Positions 1 through 8,044 of a DNA stretch of 33,456 bases are shown piece after piece. The stretch is from Sphingomonas echinoides (GTDB taxonomy: Bacteria; Pseudomonadota; Alphaproteobacteria; Sphingomonadales; Sphingomonadaceae): contig NZ_JAPYKK010000042.1 in assembly GCF_029623395.1 (NCBI RefSeq), forward strand, positions 1 through 33,456, written 5' to 3'. Position 1 is the first letter of the stretch, and every line of letters begins with the position of its first letter. The translations under genes were made by a program, and so were the position numbers. The notes beneath the pieces were generated by a model. That model worked only from the letters and a program-made list of their open reading frames with translations, was not told the origin of the DNA and ran no database searches.

Positions 1-999
1 CAGCTTGTTCGCGCCGATCCACGGCATCATCGCGCGCAGTTCGGACCCGACCTTCTCGATCGGATGCGCCGCCGCCTGCTTGCGCGCGGCCTTCAGCTCG
101 GGCTGGCCGGCGCGGTTGTCGAGCACGAAGTTCTTGACGAACCGGCCCGACTGGATGTCGGCGAGCACGCGCTTCATCTCGGCCTTGGTCTCATCGGTGA
201 TGATCCGCGGGCCGGTGACGATGTCGCCATATTCGGCGGTGTTGCTGATCGAATAGCGCATGTTGGCGATGCCGCCCTCATACAGCAGATCGACGATCAG
301 CTTGGTCTCGTGCAGGCATTCGAAATACGCCATTTCCGGCGCATAGCCCGCCTCGACCAGCGTCTCGAACCCGGCCTGGATCAGATGGGTCACGCCGCCG
401 CACAGCACGGCCTGCTCGCCGAACAGATCGGTCTCGCATTCCTCGCGGAAGTTGGTCTCGATGATGCCCGAACGCCCGCCGCCGACGCCGCTGGCATAGG
501 CAAGGCCGATGTCATGCGCGTTGCCGCTCTTGTCCTGGTGGATCGCGATCAGGCAGGGGACGCCGCCGCCCTTGACGTATTCGCTGCGCACGGTGTGGCC
601 GGGGCCCTTGGGCGCGATCATGATGACGTCGAGATCGGCGCGCGGCTCGATCAGGCCGAAATGTACGTTGAGGCCATGCGCGAAGGCAATCGTCGCGCCC
701 TGCTTCAGGTTCGCGTGGAGATCGTCGGCATAGATCGCGGCCTGATGCTCGTCGGGCGCGAGGATCATCGTGATATCGGCCCAGGCGGCGGCTTCGGCGT
801 TGGTCATCACCTTGAAGCCAGCCTCGGTCGCCTTCTTTGCAGTGGCGGACCCGGCGCGAAGCGCGATCGCAATGTCCTTGACGCCCGAATCGCGCAGGTT
901 CTGCGCATGCGCGTGGCCCTGGCTGCCGTAGCCGACGATGGCGATCTTCTTGCCGGTGATCAGGTTCAGGTCGGCATCGGCATCATAATAAACGCGCAT
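1..999 (-). CDS. ilvC: Ketol-acid reductoisomerase, 3' end cut off by the window edge
   Basis: NADPH-dependent ketol-acid reductoisomerase, the second common step of valine, isoleucine and leucine synthesis in the cytoplasm. The 333 codons present start at an ATG whose complement is at 997-999, with an AGGAG ribosome site 8 bases before it. The Rossmann nucleotide loop GYGSQG is at residues 23-28, a conserved His lies in the segment AHGLNVHFG near residue 107, and the acidic metal-binding helices (ECETDLFGEQ and CLHETKLIVD) are present. Class I enzymes are about 339 residues, so only a few C-terminal codons are missing. It is the last gene of an ilvB-ilvN-ilvC series on this strand and is separated from ilvN by a palindromic repeat. 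Identification is secure. Confidence 0.97.
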   Translation of the reverse strand, partial: MRVYYDADADLNLITGKKIAIVGYGSQGHAHAQNLRDSGVKDIAIALRAGSATAKKATEAGFKVMTNAEAAAWADITMILAPDEHQAAIYADDLHANLKQGATIAFAHGLNVHFGLIEPRADLDVIMIAPKGPGHTVRSEYVKGGGVPCLIAIHQDKSGNAHDIGLAYASGVGGGRSGIIETNFREECETDLFGEQAVLCGGVTHLIQAGFETLVEAGYAPEMAYFECLHETKLIVDLLYEGGIANMRYSISNTAEYGDIVTGPRIITDETKAEMKRVLADIQSGRFVKNFVLDNRAGQPELKAARKQAAAHPIEKVGSELRAMMPWIGANKL

Positions 1000-1018
1000 G
1001 GTATTCAGCTCCTAAGGA

Positions 1019-1108
1019 CGTCACCCCGGCCTAGTGCCGGGGGCCACCGCGCCTCATGCACGGTGGGGGTGTTGGATGGAGGGACCCCGGCGCATGGCCG
1101 GGGTGACG
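1019..1108. repeat. Paired palindromic repeat between ilvN and ilvC (CACCCCGGCC family)
   Basis: Two outer arms, CGTCACCCCGGCC (1019-1031) and GGCCGGGGTGACG (1096-1108), are perfect 13-base inverted repeats. Each end also forms its own small hairpin: CCCCGGC/GCCGGGG at 1024-1042 and again at 1085-1103. The layout is that of a REP-like pair (two head-to-head palindromes). It fills the ilvN-ilvC gap almost completely and ends 7 bases from the ilvC ribosome site (1008-1012). Confidence 0.8.
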
Positions 1109-1117
1109 GAAACTGGT

Positions 1118-1633
1118 CTAAACCGCCTTCGCGCCGCGGGCCATTGCGACGATGCCCGTACGCGCGACTTCGCACAGCCCGACTTCGCGCATCAGCGTGA
1201 CGAAGGTGTCGATCTTCTCGCGTCCGCCGGTCACTTCGAACACGAAGCTGGTCGTCGTCGCATCGACCACGCGCGCGCGGTAGACGTCGGCGAGGCGGAG
1301 CGCCTCGATCCGGTGATCGCCGACGCCCGACACCTTGAGCAACGCAAGCTCGCGTTCGACATGCGGGCCGAGCGCGGTCAGGTCGGTGACCGAATGCACC
1401 GGGATCAACCGGTCGAGCTGCGCGAGGATCTGCTCCATCGTCGCATCGCTCGCCGATGTGACGATCGTGATCCGGCTGACCGCCTTGTCGGCGGTGACGT
1501 CGGACACGGTCAGGCTCTCGATATTATAGCCACGCGCGGTGAACAGCCCCGCGATCCGGGCGAGGATACCGGGCTCGTTGTCGACCATCACGGCGAGCGT
1601 GTGGCGGGTTTCCTTGGCTTGGGTGATATGCAT
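1118..1633 (-). CDS. ilvN: Acetolactate synthase small (regulatory) subunit
   Basis: Regulatory subunit of acetohydroxyacid synthase. In this family it binds the catalytic subunit IlvB and confers valine feedback inhibition. The 171-residue product has the usual length and architecture: an N-terminal ACT domain (about residues 10-85, including the typical stretch DNEPGILARIAGLFTARGYN) followed by the small-subunit C-terminal domain (about 90-165). It lies downstream of ilvB on the same strand and upstream of ilvC. The ribosome site GGGGAG, 5 bases before the ATG, is formed by the edge of the palindromic repeat at 1641-1749, so a stable hairpin could cover it. Function is well supported; control by the hairpin is inference. 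Confidence 0.96.
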   Translation of the reverse strand: MHITQAKETRHTLAVMVDNEPGILARIAGLFTARGYNIESLTVSDVTADKAVSRITIVTSASDATMEQILAQLDRLIPVHSVTDLTALGPHVERELALLKVSGVGDHRIEALRLADVYRARVVDATTTSFVFEVTGGREKIDTFVTLMREVGLCEVARTGIVAMARGAKAV

Positions 1634-1640
1634 TATTTCT

Positions 1641-1749
1641 CCCCTCCCGCTTGCGGGAGGGGCTGGGGGTGGGCTCCCGACCTCCGCAAACGGTACGTTT
1701 GCGCAAAGCGCGCGCCCACCCCTCGGTCCCCTCCCGCAAGCGGGAGGGG
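1641..1749. repeat. Composite palindromic repeat between ilvB and ilvN (CCCCTCCCGC family)
   Basis: Two near-identical palindromes with 10-base arms, CCCCTCCCGC/GCGGGAGGGG with TT or AA loops, lie at 1641-1662 and 1728-1749. Between them are a third hairpin CGCAAACG/CGTTTGCG (1685-1703) and longer inverted pairing of GGGGTGGG with CCCACCCC. The whole unit is about 109 bases and could fold into a cruciform-like RNA. It is unlike the repeat between ilvN and ilvC. Its ilvN-proximal edge supplies part of the ilvN ribosome site. Confidence 0.85.
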
Positions 1750-1766
1750 AGGCAGAAGACTATCCA

Positions 1767-3512
1767 TCACACCAGCGCCTTCGCTTCGTCGTCCATCTCG
1801 CCCGAGACTTCGCTTGCCTGCAACAGCATCTCGGTATGCGCAGCCCCGCTCGGGATCATCGGGAAGCAGTTCGCCAGCTTGGCAACCCGGCAATCGACGA
1901 TCACCGGCCCGTCGTAATCGAGCATCGCCGCGATCCCGTCGTCGAGCTCGCCCATCGTCTGGATGCGAATGCCCTTCCAGCCATAGGCTTCGCCGAGCTT
2001 GACGAAATCAGGAAGCGCATCGCTGTAGCTTTCCGAATAGCGGCTCGAATAGGTCAGCTCCTGCCACTGGCGGACCATCCCCATATATTCGTTGTTGAGG
2101 ATGAAGATCTTGACCGGCAGGCGATATTGCGAGGCGGTCCCCAGCTCCTGGATGTTCATCTGGATCGAGGCTTCGCCCGCGATGTCGATCACCAGCGCCT
2201 TCGGGTTGCCGACCTGTGCGCCGATCGCGGCGGGCAGGCCGTAGCCCATCGTGCCGAGACCTCCGCTGGTCAGCCACTTGTTCGGTGCCTCAAACCCGAA
2301 GTGCTGCGCCGCCCACATCTGATGCTGACCGACTTCGGTCGTGATGATCGGGTTGCGCTTGTGCGTCGCCTCCCACAGCGCGCGGATCGCGCGTTGTGGC
2401 ATGATGTCGCTCGGCAGGTCGGTGAAGGCGAGGCTGCGCTTGTCGCGCCATTCCTCGATCATCGTCCACCATGCGCGCAAATCGGGCTTGGGATGACGCC
2501 GCGCCTTGAACACGCGGACCATGTCCTCGAGCGCATGACCGACGTCGGCGACGATCGGCAAATCAACGCGCACGTTCTTGTTGATCGAAGACCGATCGAT
2601 ATCGACGTGAATCTTGCGCGAATGGGGACTGAACGCGTCCAAACGGCCAGTAACCCGGTCGTCGAATCGCGCGCCGAGGCACACGACGAGGTCGGCCTTG
2701 TTCATCACCATATTGGCTTCGTAGGTGCCGTGCATCCCGAGCATGCCGAGCCATTGCGGCCCGGTCGCGGGATAGGCCCCCAGGCCCATCAGCGTCGAGG
2801 TGACGGGCGCGCCGCTGATCCGCGCGAGTTCGCACAGCAACTGGCTCGCCGCCGGCCCCGCGTTGATGATCCCGCCGCCGGTATAAAGGACCGGGCGTTC
2901 CGCCGCGGCGAGCATGTCCATCGCCGCTTCGATGCTCGGCTGGTCGGCCTTGACCTGCGGGCGATAGGTCTTGTGGCGGATCGGACCGGGCTTGGCATAG
3001 CGCGCGGTCGCGACCTGCACGTCCTTGGGGATGTCGATCACGACCGGGCCGGGGCGCCCCGAGGTCGCGATGTAGAACGCCTCGTGGATCGTCGCGCCGA
3101 GCTTGGCCGGATCCTTCACCAGATAGTTATGCTTCGAACAATGCCGCGTGATTCCAACGGTGTCGGCTTCCTGGAACGCATCGGTCCCGATCAGCGCGGT
3201 TGGCACCTGACCCGTGATCACCACCATCGGGATCGAATCCATCAGCGCATCGGTGATCCCGGTGATCGCGTTGGTCGCGCCCGGGCCCGAGGTGACGAGC
3301 ACGACGCCGGGCTTGCCGGTCGAGCGGGCATAGCCCTCCGCCGCATGCGTCGCGGCCTGTTCGTGGCGCACCAGGATGTGCTTGATCCGGCCTGAGCGGA
3401 ACAGCGCGTCATAGATCGGCAACACCGCACCACCGGGGTAGCCGAACACGACTTCCACGCCGAGATCGCACAGCGCCTCGATCAGGATGTCGGCTCCACT
3501 CAACTCGGTCAC
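1767..3512 (-). CDS. ilvB: Acetolactate synthase large (catalytic) subunit
   Basis: Thiamine-diphosphate enzyme that condenses pyruvate to acetolactate, or pyruvate plus 2-ketobutyrate to acetohydroxybutyrate, the first common step of branched-chain amino acid synthesis. The 581 residues cover all three domains. The cofactor-activating Glu is at residue 51 in VRHEQAATHA, the central FAD-binding domain follows, and the C-terminal ThDP domain carries IAGEASIQMNIQEL and NNEYMGMVRQWQ. The usual GDG metal motif reads GEA, a variant I believe occurs in alphaproteobacterial homologues. The start is GTG (complement at 3510-3512), chosen because an AAGGAGA ribosome site precedes it at good spacing. 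It is the first gene of the ilvBNC series. Confidence 0.96.
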   Translation of the reverse strand: MTELSGADILIEALCDLGVEVVFGYPGGAVLPIYDALFRSGRIKHILVRHEQAATHAAEGYARSTGKPGVVLVTSGPGATNAITGITDALMDSIPMVVITGQVPTALIGTDAFQEADTVGITRHCSKHNYLVKDPAKLGATIHEAFYIATSGRPGPVVIDIPKDVQVATARYAKPGPIRHKTYRPQVKADQPSIEAAMDMLAAAERPVLYTGGGIINAGPAASQLLCELARISGAPVTSTLMGLGAYPATGPQWLGMLGMHGTYEANMVMNKADLVVCLGARFDDRVTGRLDAFSPHSRKIHVDIDRSSINKNVRVDLPIVADVGHALEDMVRVFKARRHPKPDLRAWWTMIEEWRDKRSLAFTDLPSDIMPQRAIRALWEATHKRNPIITTEVGQHQMWAAQHFGFEAPNKWLTSGGLGTMGYGLPAAIGAQVGNPKALVIDIAGEASIQMNIQELGTASQYRLPVKIFILNNEYMGMVRQWQELTYSSRYSESYSDALPDFVKLGEAYGWKGIRIQTMGELDDGIAAMLDYDGPVIVDCRVAKLANCFPMIPSGAAHTEMLLQASEVSGEMDDEAKALV

Positions 3513-3557
3513 GCTCGTTCTCCTTGCGAATGCTGCATGGCAGCAATGGGAGAGGGG

Positions 3558-3586
3558 CGGCTAAACGTACAAAACATGCGTGTCAA
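3558..3586 (-). promoter_or_regulatory. Candidate promoter of the ilvB operon
   Basis: On the minus strand a perfect TTGACA -35 hexamer lies at 3581-3586, about 70 bases before the ilvB start. The -10 element is weak: TAGCCG gives 17-base spacing and TTTAGC gives 15. A small hairpin TGCTGC/GCAGCA (3531-3545) sits between it and the gene. Only the -35 match is convincing. Confidence 0.4.
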
Positions 3587-3589
3587 CCT

Positions 3590-4519
3590 TTATCTAAGTA
3601 ATATTGTGTCGATTATACTGGCAGTATCGGTCTTTTCTGACTCGGTAATTCGCAACCAGCTCTTCGGAGGCTGATTTCGGAACCATGTGAACTGCCGTTT
3701 CGCATATTGTCGCGTCGCCAGCCGCACCGCTTCCAGCGCCTGCGCCCGTGTACTGTCCCCCACAAGCAGCGCCGCCACTTCGGGCACGCCAATCGCCCGC
3801 CGGATCGTCGCGTCGGCCGGCAGATCGTCGCGCGCGAGCAGCGTCCGCACCTCGTCGACCGCGCCCTCGTCAAACATCGCAGTCGCGCGCGCATCGCATT
3901 TTTGCAGCAACCACTCCCTGTCCGGCAGCAGCACGACCGCCGCCTGTGCAACCTTCGCCGCGATTCCTCCTTTGCGCTCCGCCTGCCACGCCGAAAGCGT
4001 CCGCCCGGTCGACCGCACCACCTCGAGCGCCCGCGCCACCCGCGTCGTATCCGCCGCCGCCAAACGCCCCGCCGCCGCCGGATCTAGCGCGGCCAATTCG
4101 GCGTGCGCCGCCGCGACCGGCAGCGCCCGCACCTCGGCGCGGATCGCAGGATCGATCTCCGGCACCGGCGCGATCCCGTCGAGCAAGGTGCGCAGATACA
4201 GCCCGGTCCCGCCGACCAGCACCGGCAGCTTCCCCGCCGCGTGAACCGTTGCGATCTCCGCCGCCGCATCCTTCGCCCAGCGCGCCGCCGAGCAGCTTTC
4301 GGCGCCATCGATATAGCCGAACAACCGATGCGGCACCCGCGCTTCGTCGGCAGGGGAGGGGCGCGCAGTCAGCACGCGCAAATCCCGATAGACCTGCGCC
4401 GAATCCGCGTTGATGACGATTCCGTCGTGCCGTTCGGCTACCGCCATCGCGAGCGCGGACTTGCCGCTGGCGGTCGGCCCTGCGATGAGCGCCAGCATCG
4501 GGAGATTGTTTGTGTTCAT
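3590..4519 (-). CDS. miaA: tRNA dimethylallyltransferase
   Basis: Transfers a dimethylallyl group to adenosine 37 of tRNAs that read codons starting with U. The 309-residue product has the P-loop GPTASGKS at residues 14-21, the DSAQVYR segment just after it, and the conserved VGGTGLYLRTLLDG and KRQFTWFRNQ motifs, so it is full length. The reading frame is open further upstream, but homology starts at MLALIAGPTASGKS. I place the start at the ATG ending at 4519; an ATG seven codons later (4496-4498) is equally possible. With the 4519 start, the gene overlaps the 5' end of divergent serB by 8 bases, so each promoter must lie inside the other gene. Confidence 0.93.
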   Translation of the reverse strand: MNTNNLPMLALIAGPTASGKSALAMAVAERHDGIVINADSAQVYRDLRVLTARPSPADEARVPHRLFGYIDGAESCSAARWAKDAAAEIATVHAAGKLPVLVGGTGLYLRTLLDGIAPVPEIDPAIRAEVRALPVAAAHAELAALDPAAAGRLAAADTTRVARALEVVRSTGRTLSAWQAERKGGIAAKVAQAAVVLLPDREWLLQKCDARATAMFDEGAVDEVRTLLARDDLPADATIRRAIGVPEVAALLVGDSTRAQALEAVRLATRQYAKRQFTWFRNQPPKSWLRITESEKTDTASIIDTILLR

Positions 4520-5393
4520 TGCCACGCTGATAGCATCCGGGCGGCTCGCCGCGGGGGATATTTCGACCGCCAGGGACCGGCTCGACGCCGCGGGCTGCTC
4601 CGCGGTCGCCGATGGCTGGATCGAGCAGGGGGTCGCTGCGGACGTGATGTTCGCCGCTGCGCCGGATGCCGCGCGGGCGGCACTGGAAGGCGCGTTCGCG
4701 GGCGTCGACGTCGTCGTGCAGCAGGCCGAGGGCCGCGAGAAGCGATTGCTGATCGCCGACATGGACTCGACCATGATCACGGTCGAGTGCATCGACGAAC
4801 TCGCCGATTATGCCGGGATCAAGCCGCAGATCGCCGAGATCACCGAGGCCGCAATGCGTGGCGAGCTCGATTTCGAGGCGGCGCTGGACGCGCGCGTGGC
4901 GTTGCTGGCGGGGCTGGACGAGCGCGTGATCGCGCAATGTCTCTCCGACCGGGTCGTTGACACGCCGGGCGCGGCGACGCTGGTCCGCACGATGCGCGCG
5001 CGGGGCGCCACCGCGATCCTAGTGTCGGGCGGTTTTACGCGGTTTGCGGAGCCCGTCGCCGAGCGGATCGGCTTCCATTATGCAATCGCCAACCGGCTGG
5101 AGATCGCCGACGGTGCGCTCACGGGCCGAGTCGAACGGCCGATCGTCGGCGCGCACACCAAACTCGAAACGCTCCGCGCGGCGGCGGCCGACCTCGGTTT
5201 GCCGCCCGAAGCCACATTGGCGATCGGCGATGGCGCGAACGATCTGCGGATGATCGAGGCGGCGGGGCTGGGCGTGGCGTATCGGGCCAAACCGATCGTC
5301 GCGGCGGCGGCGGGCGCCCGGATCGACCACGCGGATCTCACCGCGCTGTTGTACGTGCAGGGCATTCCTCGCGCGGCGTGGGTCGAAGGCTGA
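4512..5393 (+). CDS. serB: Phosphoserine phosphatase
   Basis: HAD-family hydrolase that dephosphorylates phosphoserine in the last step of serine synthesis. The 293-residue protein has an N-terminal ACT-like region (about 1-75) and then the HAD core. The nucleophile Asp83 is in DMDST (83-87), motif II is LVSGGFTRF, and motif III is GDGANDLRM. The GTG start at 4512 is chosen because GGGAG (4500-4504) precedes it by 7 bases and the encoded VFIATLIA matches the usual sphingomonad N-terminus as I recall it. The longer open frame to 4410 lies inside miaA. It is divergent from miaA and converges on the next gene with a 4-base gap. Confidence 0.94.
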   Translation: MFIATLIASGRLAAGDISTARDRLDAAGCSAVADGWIEQGVAADVMFAAAPDAARAALEGAFAGVDVVVQQAEGREKRLLIADMDSTMITVECIDELADYAGIKPQIAEITEAAMRGELDFEAALDARVALLAGLDERVIAQCLSDRVVDTPGAATLVRTMRARGATAILVSGGFTRFAEPVAERIGFHYAIANRLEIADGALTGRVERPIVGAHTKLETLRAAAADLGLPPEATLAIGDGANDLRMIEAAGLGVAYRAKPIVAAAAGARIDHADLTALLYVQGIPRAAWVEG

Positions 5394-5397
5394 CCTT

Positions 5398-6351
5398 CTA
5401 GCTGTTCACCGCGATGCACGGACGGATCGCGCGGCAGGCCTGCGATGCGCTTGCGCGAGAGGGATATGGACCGATCAGAACGCGTGTCATGACGCCAGCC
5501 TTGACGTAGCTGACGTTGGCGCCCGGAAAGCTGGCTGCGGTCTGCGTCCACAGCCGCCGCGCGTTCGCGGCGTCGCCGAACGCGCCGAGCTGTAACCGCC
5601 AGCTCCCGCGACTCGCCACGACCGGCGCAGGCGGCGGCTGTGTCGGTTTGCGTGCTGGCTGCATTCGCGCGACGGACGGCGGCGCGACGGCAGAAGCCAG
5701 CGCAACGCGCACGGGTGCCGGCGGCGGTGGGGCGATGGGTAGTTGCGGGCGTTTTGCCGCGGCTTCGTCGTCGCGGGCGAGCAGAAGGCCCTGCTGGCGT
5801 TCGACGATCGGGATTACCTTGTCCATCTGCGCCTGGACTTCGGACGCGCGCGGCACATCGGCCGCCGCTGCGCGCACGAGCAGAGCATAGGCCCGTGGCC
5901 AATCGCGCGCGACGCCGTCACCATTGAACAGCATCGTCCCCAGCACGAGTTGAGCCCGTGGTTCGTGATGCGCCACTGCCTTTTCGAGCCAAGGGGTCGC
6001 CTCGGCGCGCTTGCCCTGATCGAACAGCAACAAGCCGAATTTGGCTTGGGCGGCGGCATGGTCCTGCAGCGCGGCCCTGCGGAACCATTCTGCCGCGGTC
6101 GGCATGTCCCGCGGTACGCCGCGGCCGAGCAGATAGGCTTGGGCAAGATTGAATTGCGCGTCGGCGTCTCCGGCCGTCGCCGCCGAGCGCCAGGCAGCCA
6201 CCGCTGGGCCGTAGGCGCCGCGACTCCACGCATCGACGCCGTCGCGGACATCGGCACTGGCCGGTGCTGCGGACACGCTAAGCACAGCCAATCCCAACAA
6301 CAGCGCTCCGTGCGTGCCGCGCATTCTGTTGGCTTCGGATCGAAAAGTCAT
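5398..6351 (-). CDS. Exported Sel1-repeat protein with C-terminal SPOR domain
   Basis: A probable periplasmic protein that binds septal or denuded peptidoglycan through its SPOR domain; its exact function is unknown. The 317 residues start with a signal peptide (charged start, hydrophobic LLLGLAVLSVSAAPASA). About four Sel1-type TPR units follow (about 40-165; AQFNLAQAYLLGRGV and AKFGLLLFDQGKRA are typical). Then come a Pro/Ala-rich linker and a SPOR domain from about 243 to the end (SWRLQLGAFGDAANA, TRVLIGPYPSR). The start is uncertain: ATG at 6351, ATG at 6324 or GTG at 6396 are possible, and none has a strong ribosome site. It faces the other SPOR gene across a shared 308-base region. Confidence 0.82.
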   Translation of the reverse strand: MTFRSEANRMRGTHGALLLGLAVLSVSAAPASADVRDGVDAWSRGAYGPAVAAWRSAATAGDADAQFNLAQAYLLGRGVPRDMPTAAEWFRRAALQDHAAAQAKFGLLLFDQGKRAEATPWLEKAVAHHEPRAQLVLGTMLFNGDGVARDWPRAYALLVRAAAADVPRASEVQAQMDKVIPIVERQQGLLLARDDEAAAKRPQLPIAPPPPAPVRVALASAVAPPSVARMQPARKPTQPPPAPVVASRGSWRLQLGAFGDAANARRLWTQTAASFPGANVSYVKAGVMTRVLIGPYPSRASASQACRAIRPCIAVNS

Positions 6352-6659
6352 GCGAGCCGTGTACGTCCGACATGGCAAAGAAATCGTTAGCTTCACGTGC
6401 CAACACGCTCTGCCGCATTAACCGATTGTTGAATCCTAGATGGCACAGCGGTGGCGAACAGGCGGGAGGATCACGGTCTCATGCAGGTCACCGGCGTGAC
6501 ATCTCAGAAAGGCGGGGCGGACAGGATCAGCCGGTCTGGTCGTCTCGCGCCTGCCGCCTTCGCGGCCACCCCGGTGTTCGACCTATCCCACATCTTCCTG
6601 CCAAAACGCGACGGGCTGCCGTTCCAGCCGTCGGTTGCGGCCAAGCGCCAGAGAATATC
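6352..6659. other. Intergenic region between two divergent SPOR-protein genes
   Basis: 308 bases without a convincing gene. The plus frame is open through it (a 70-codon and a longer in-frame extension exist), but the encoded peptide looks like non-coding translation and has no ribosome site. It must hold the promoters of both neighbouring genes. The first 80 bases are AT-richer and contain a TTAA-N7-TTGA motif. Confidence 0.6.
6418..6432 (+). promoter_or_regulatory. CtrA-like binding motif (TTAA-N7-TTGA)
   Basis: TTAA at 6418-6421 and TTGA at 6429-6432 are separated by exactly 7 bases. That is one mismatch from the TTAA-N7-TTAA consensus of the alphaproteobacterial cell-cycle regulator CtrA. 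It sits between two genes for SPOR proteins, which are often linked to division. The motif is short, so chance is possible. Confidence 0.35.
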
Positions 6660-7955
6660 ATGAAGTCCAGGTCCGCAATCGCTCTTGGGCCCGTCACCCT
6701 CGGCTTGTCCGCCCTGTTGGTCGCCGGATCAATCGGCGCCGTCGCCACGTCGATCGCTGACGCGTCGTCACGCGCGCAATCGCGCGCCGAACGCAACGCT
6801 CTGCACGAGATCAAGAAAGCCCGGTCTGCGCTCAGCAAGAAAAACGTGGCGGCTGCCATCTCCCACGCCGAAGCGGCGGTGGCGCTACAACCAGAGGTTG
6901 CGGAATATCGCATGACGCTCGGCCAGAGTTACGTTCGGGGCGGGCGGTTCAGCTCGGCGCGCGAAGCCTTCGGGGATGCGCTGGCGCTGGATCCAGCGAA
7001 CGGGAAGGCCGCCTTGCAACTTGCGTTGATGCAGATCGGAACGGGGGATTGGGCGGGCGCTCGGTCGACGCTCGACGCGCATGCCGCCCACATTCCTGTG
7101 AGCGACCGCGGACTCGGCATGGCGCTGGCGGGGGATCCGGTGTCGGCGGTCGAATTGCTCGATCCCGCGGCGCGCGCAGCCGGGGCGGATGCGAAGACAC
7201 GGCAGAACTTTGCACTCAGCCTGGCGCTGGCAGGGCGATGGCAGGATGCGCAGACGGTGGTCGAGATCGACCTTGCCCCGGTCGAGGCTGCGCGCCGCCT
7301 GCTGGAATGGTCGACCTTCGCGCGCCCGACGTCGGCGTCGGATCAGATCGCCGCCTTGCTCGGGGTCGTGCCGGTGGTTGACGCCGGTCTGCCGCGAGCG
7401 CTCGCGCTCAACCGCGAGCAATCGACCGCGGTTGCTGCCGTGGAAGTCTCGCACGGTGCGGACATTGCCCTACAGGAGCCGCAGGGGCAGGAGACCGTCG
7501 CGGTTGCGGCCTCCGTTGTGCCGTATCCAGTTGGTCCTGCGATTGGTGGCGTCGTCTTCGCGCCGCGTAGCGAAGTCGTCCAGGCCCTCCCGGTTGCCGT
7601 TGCGACGCGAAGAGCGCCGTCAAGGCAACCTGCTCTCGCGCAGGGCCGGCGGAGCGTGGCGCGAGGCAATTTCTACGTTCAGCTCGGTGCCTATGATACG
7701 CCCGCGGTCGCCCAGGATGCGTGGATCCGGGCTGGTCGCCGGTTCGCGGCTTTGTCGGGGCATATTCCCCAGGGAATGGGCGTCGCACGGGGCGGGGCCA
7801 ATTTCTACCGGCTGTCGATCGGTGGTTTTTCCAGGGACGAGGCAACCGCCCTGTGCCGGGGCTATCGGGGGAAGGGCGGCAATTGCTTCGTGCGCGCCGG
7901 CGCGGGGGATCAGATCGCTGCATGGGCGAACCGGCGCGAGCTGGCTTCCCGGTAG
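6660..7955 (+). CDS. TPR and SPOR domain protein, exported or membrane-anchored
   Basis: A 431-residue protein with an N-terminal hydrophobic segment (about 9-30, signal peptide or anchor). TPR-like helices follow (about 45-215; AAISHAEAAVALQPEVAEY and AREAFGDALALDPANGKA), then a low-complexity linker and a C-terminal SPOR domain (about 337-415; NFYVQLGAYDTPAVAQ and FYRLSIGGFSRDEA). SPOR domains bind peptidoglycan lacking stem peptides at division sites, so a role in cell-wall or septum work is likely but not shown. The ATG at 6660 is chosen because it gives a normal signal sequence; the open frame extends to 6372 without credible coding. The domain layout resembles that of the divergent neighbour, although the two are not close copies. 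Confidence 0.8.
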   Translation: MKSRSAIALGPVTLGLSALLVAGSIGAVATSIADASSRAQSRAERNALHEIKKARSALSKKNVAAAISHAEAAVALQPEVAEYRMTLGQSYVRGGRFSSAREAFGDALALDPANGKAALQLALMQIGTGDWAGARSTLDAHAAHIPVSDRGLGMALAGDPVSAVELLDPAARAAGADAKTRQNFALSLALAGRWQDAQTVVEIDLAPVEAARRLLEWSTFARPTSASDQIAALLGVVPVVDAGLPRALALNREQSTAVAAVEVSHGADIALQEPQGQETVAVAASVVPYPVGPAIGGVVFAPRSEVVQALPVAVATRRAPSRQPALAQGRRSVARGNFYVQLGAYDTPAVAQDAWIRAGRRFAALSGHIPQGMGVARGGANFYRLSIGGFSRDEATALCRGYRGKGGNCFVRAGAGDQIAAWANRRELASR

Positions 7956-8007
7956 CTGCTAGCACAGCGGGTCTGACCGATACGGCAAAACGTGCGCTAG
8001 TCTCCTT

Positions 8008-8022
8008 GTTCCTATTCTGTTC
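8008..8022 (+). promoter_or_regulatory. LexA (SOS) box, GTTC-N7-GTTC
   Basis: GTTC at 8008-8011 and GTTC at 8019-8022 are spaced by exactly 7 bases (CTATTCT). This matches the direct-repeat LexA operator known in Alphaproteobacteria. It ends 22 bases before the ATG of the radical SAM gene, where a repressor would block transcription. Confidence 0.65.
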
Positions 8023-8044
8023 TTAATGTGATATCAGCCCTGGC

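Noticed and set aside
64..1200. 378-codon plus-strand open frame opposite ilvC
   Set aside because: High-GC antisense shadow of ilvC; no ribosome site, no family features.
1539..3395. 618-codon plus-strand open frame opposite ilvB
   Set aside because: Long because of third-position GC bias in ilvB; the sequence is Arg/His/Asp-rich shadow translation.
3509..3577. 22-codon reading frame before ilvB that ends overlapping its GTG, as a possible attenuation leader peptide
   Set aside because: No run of Leu, Ile or Val codons, no terminator/antiterminator pair, and it would lie upstream of the transcript start given by the TTGACA element.
6372..6659. N-terminal extension of the TPR-SPOR protein
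   Set aside because: Would hide a clear signal sequence behind 96 residues with no coding character.
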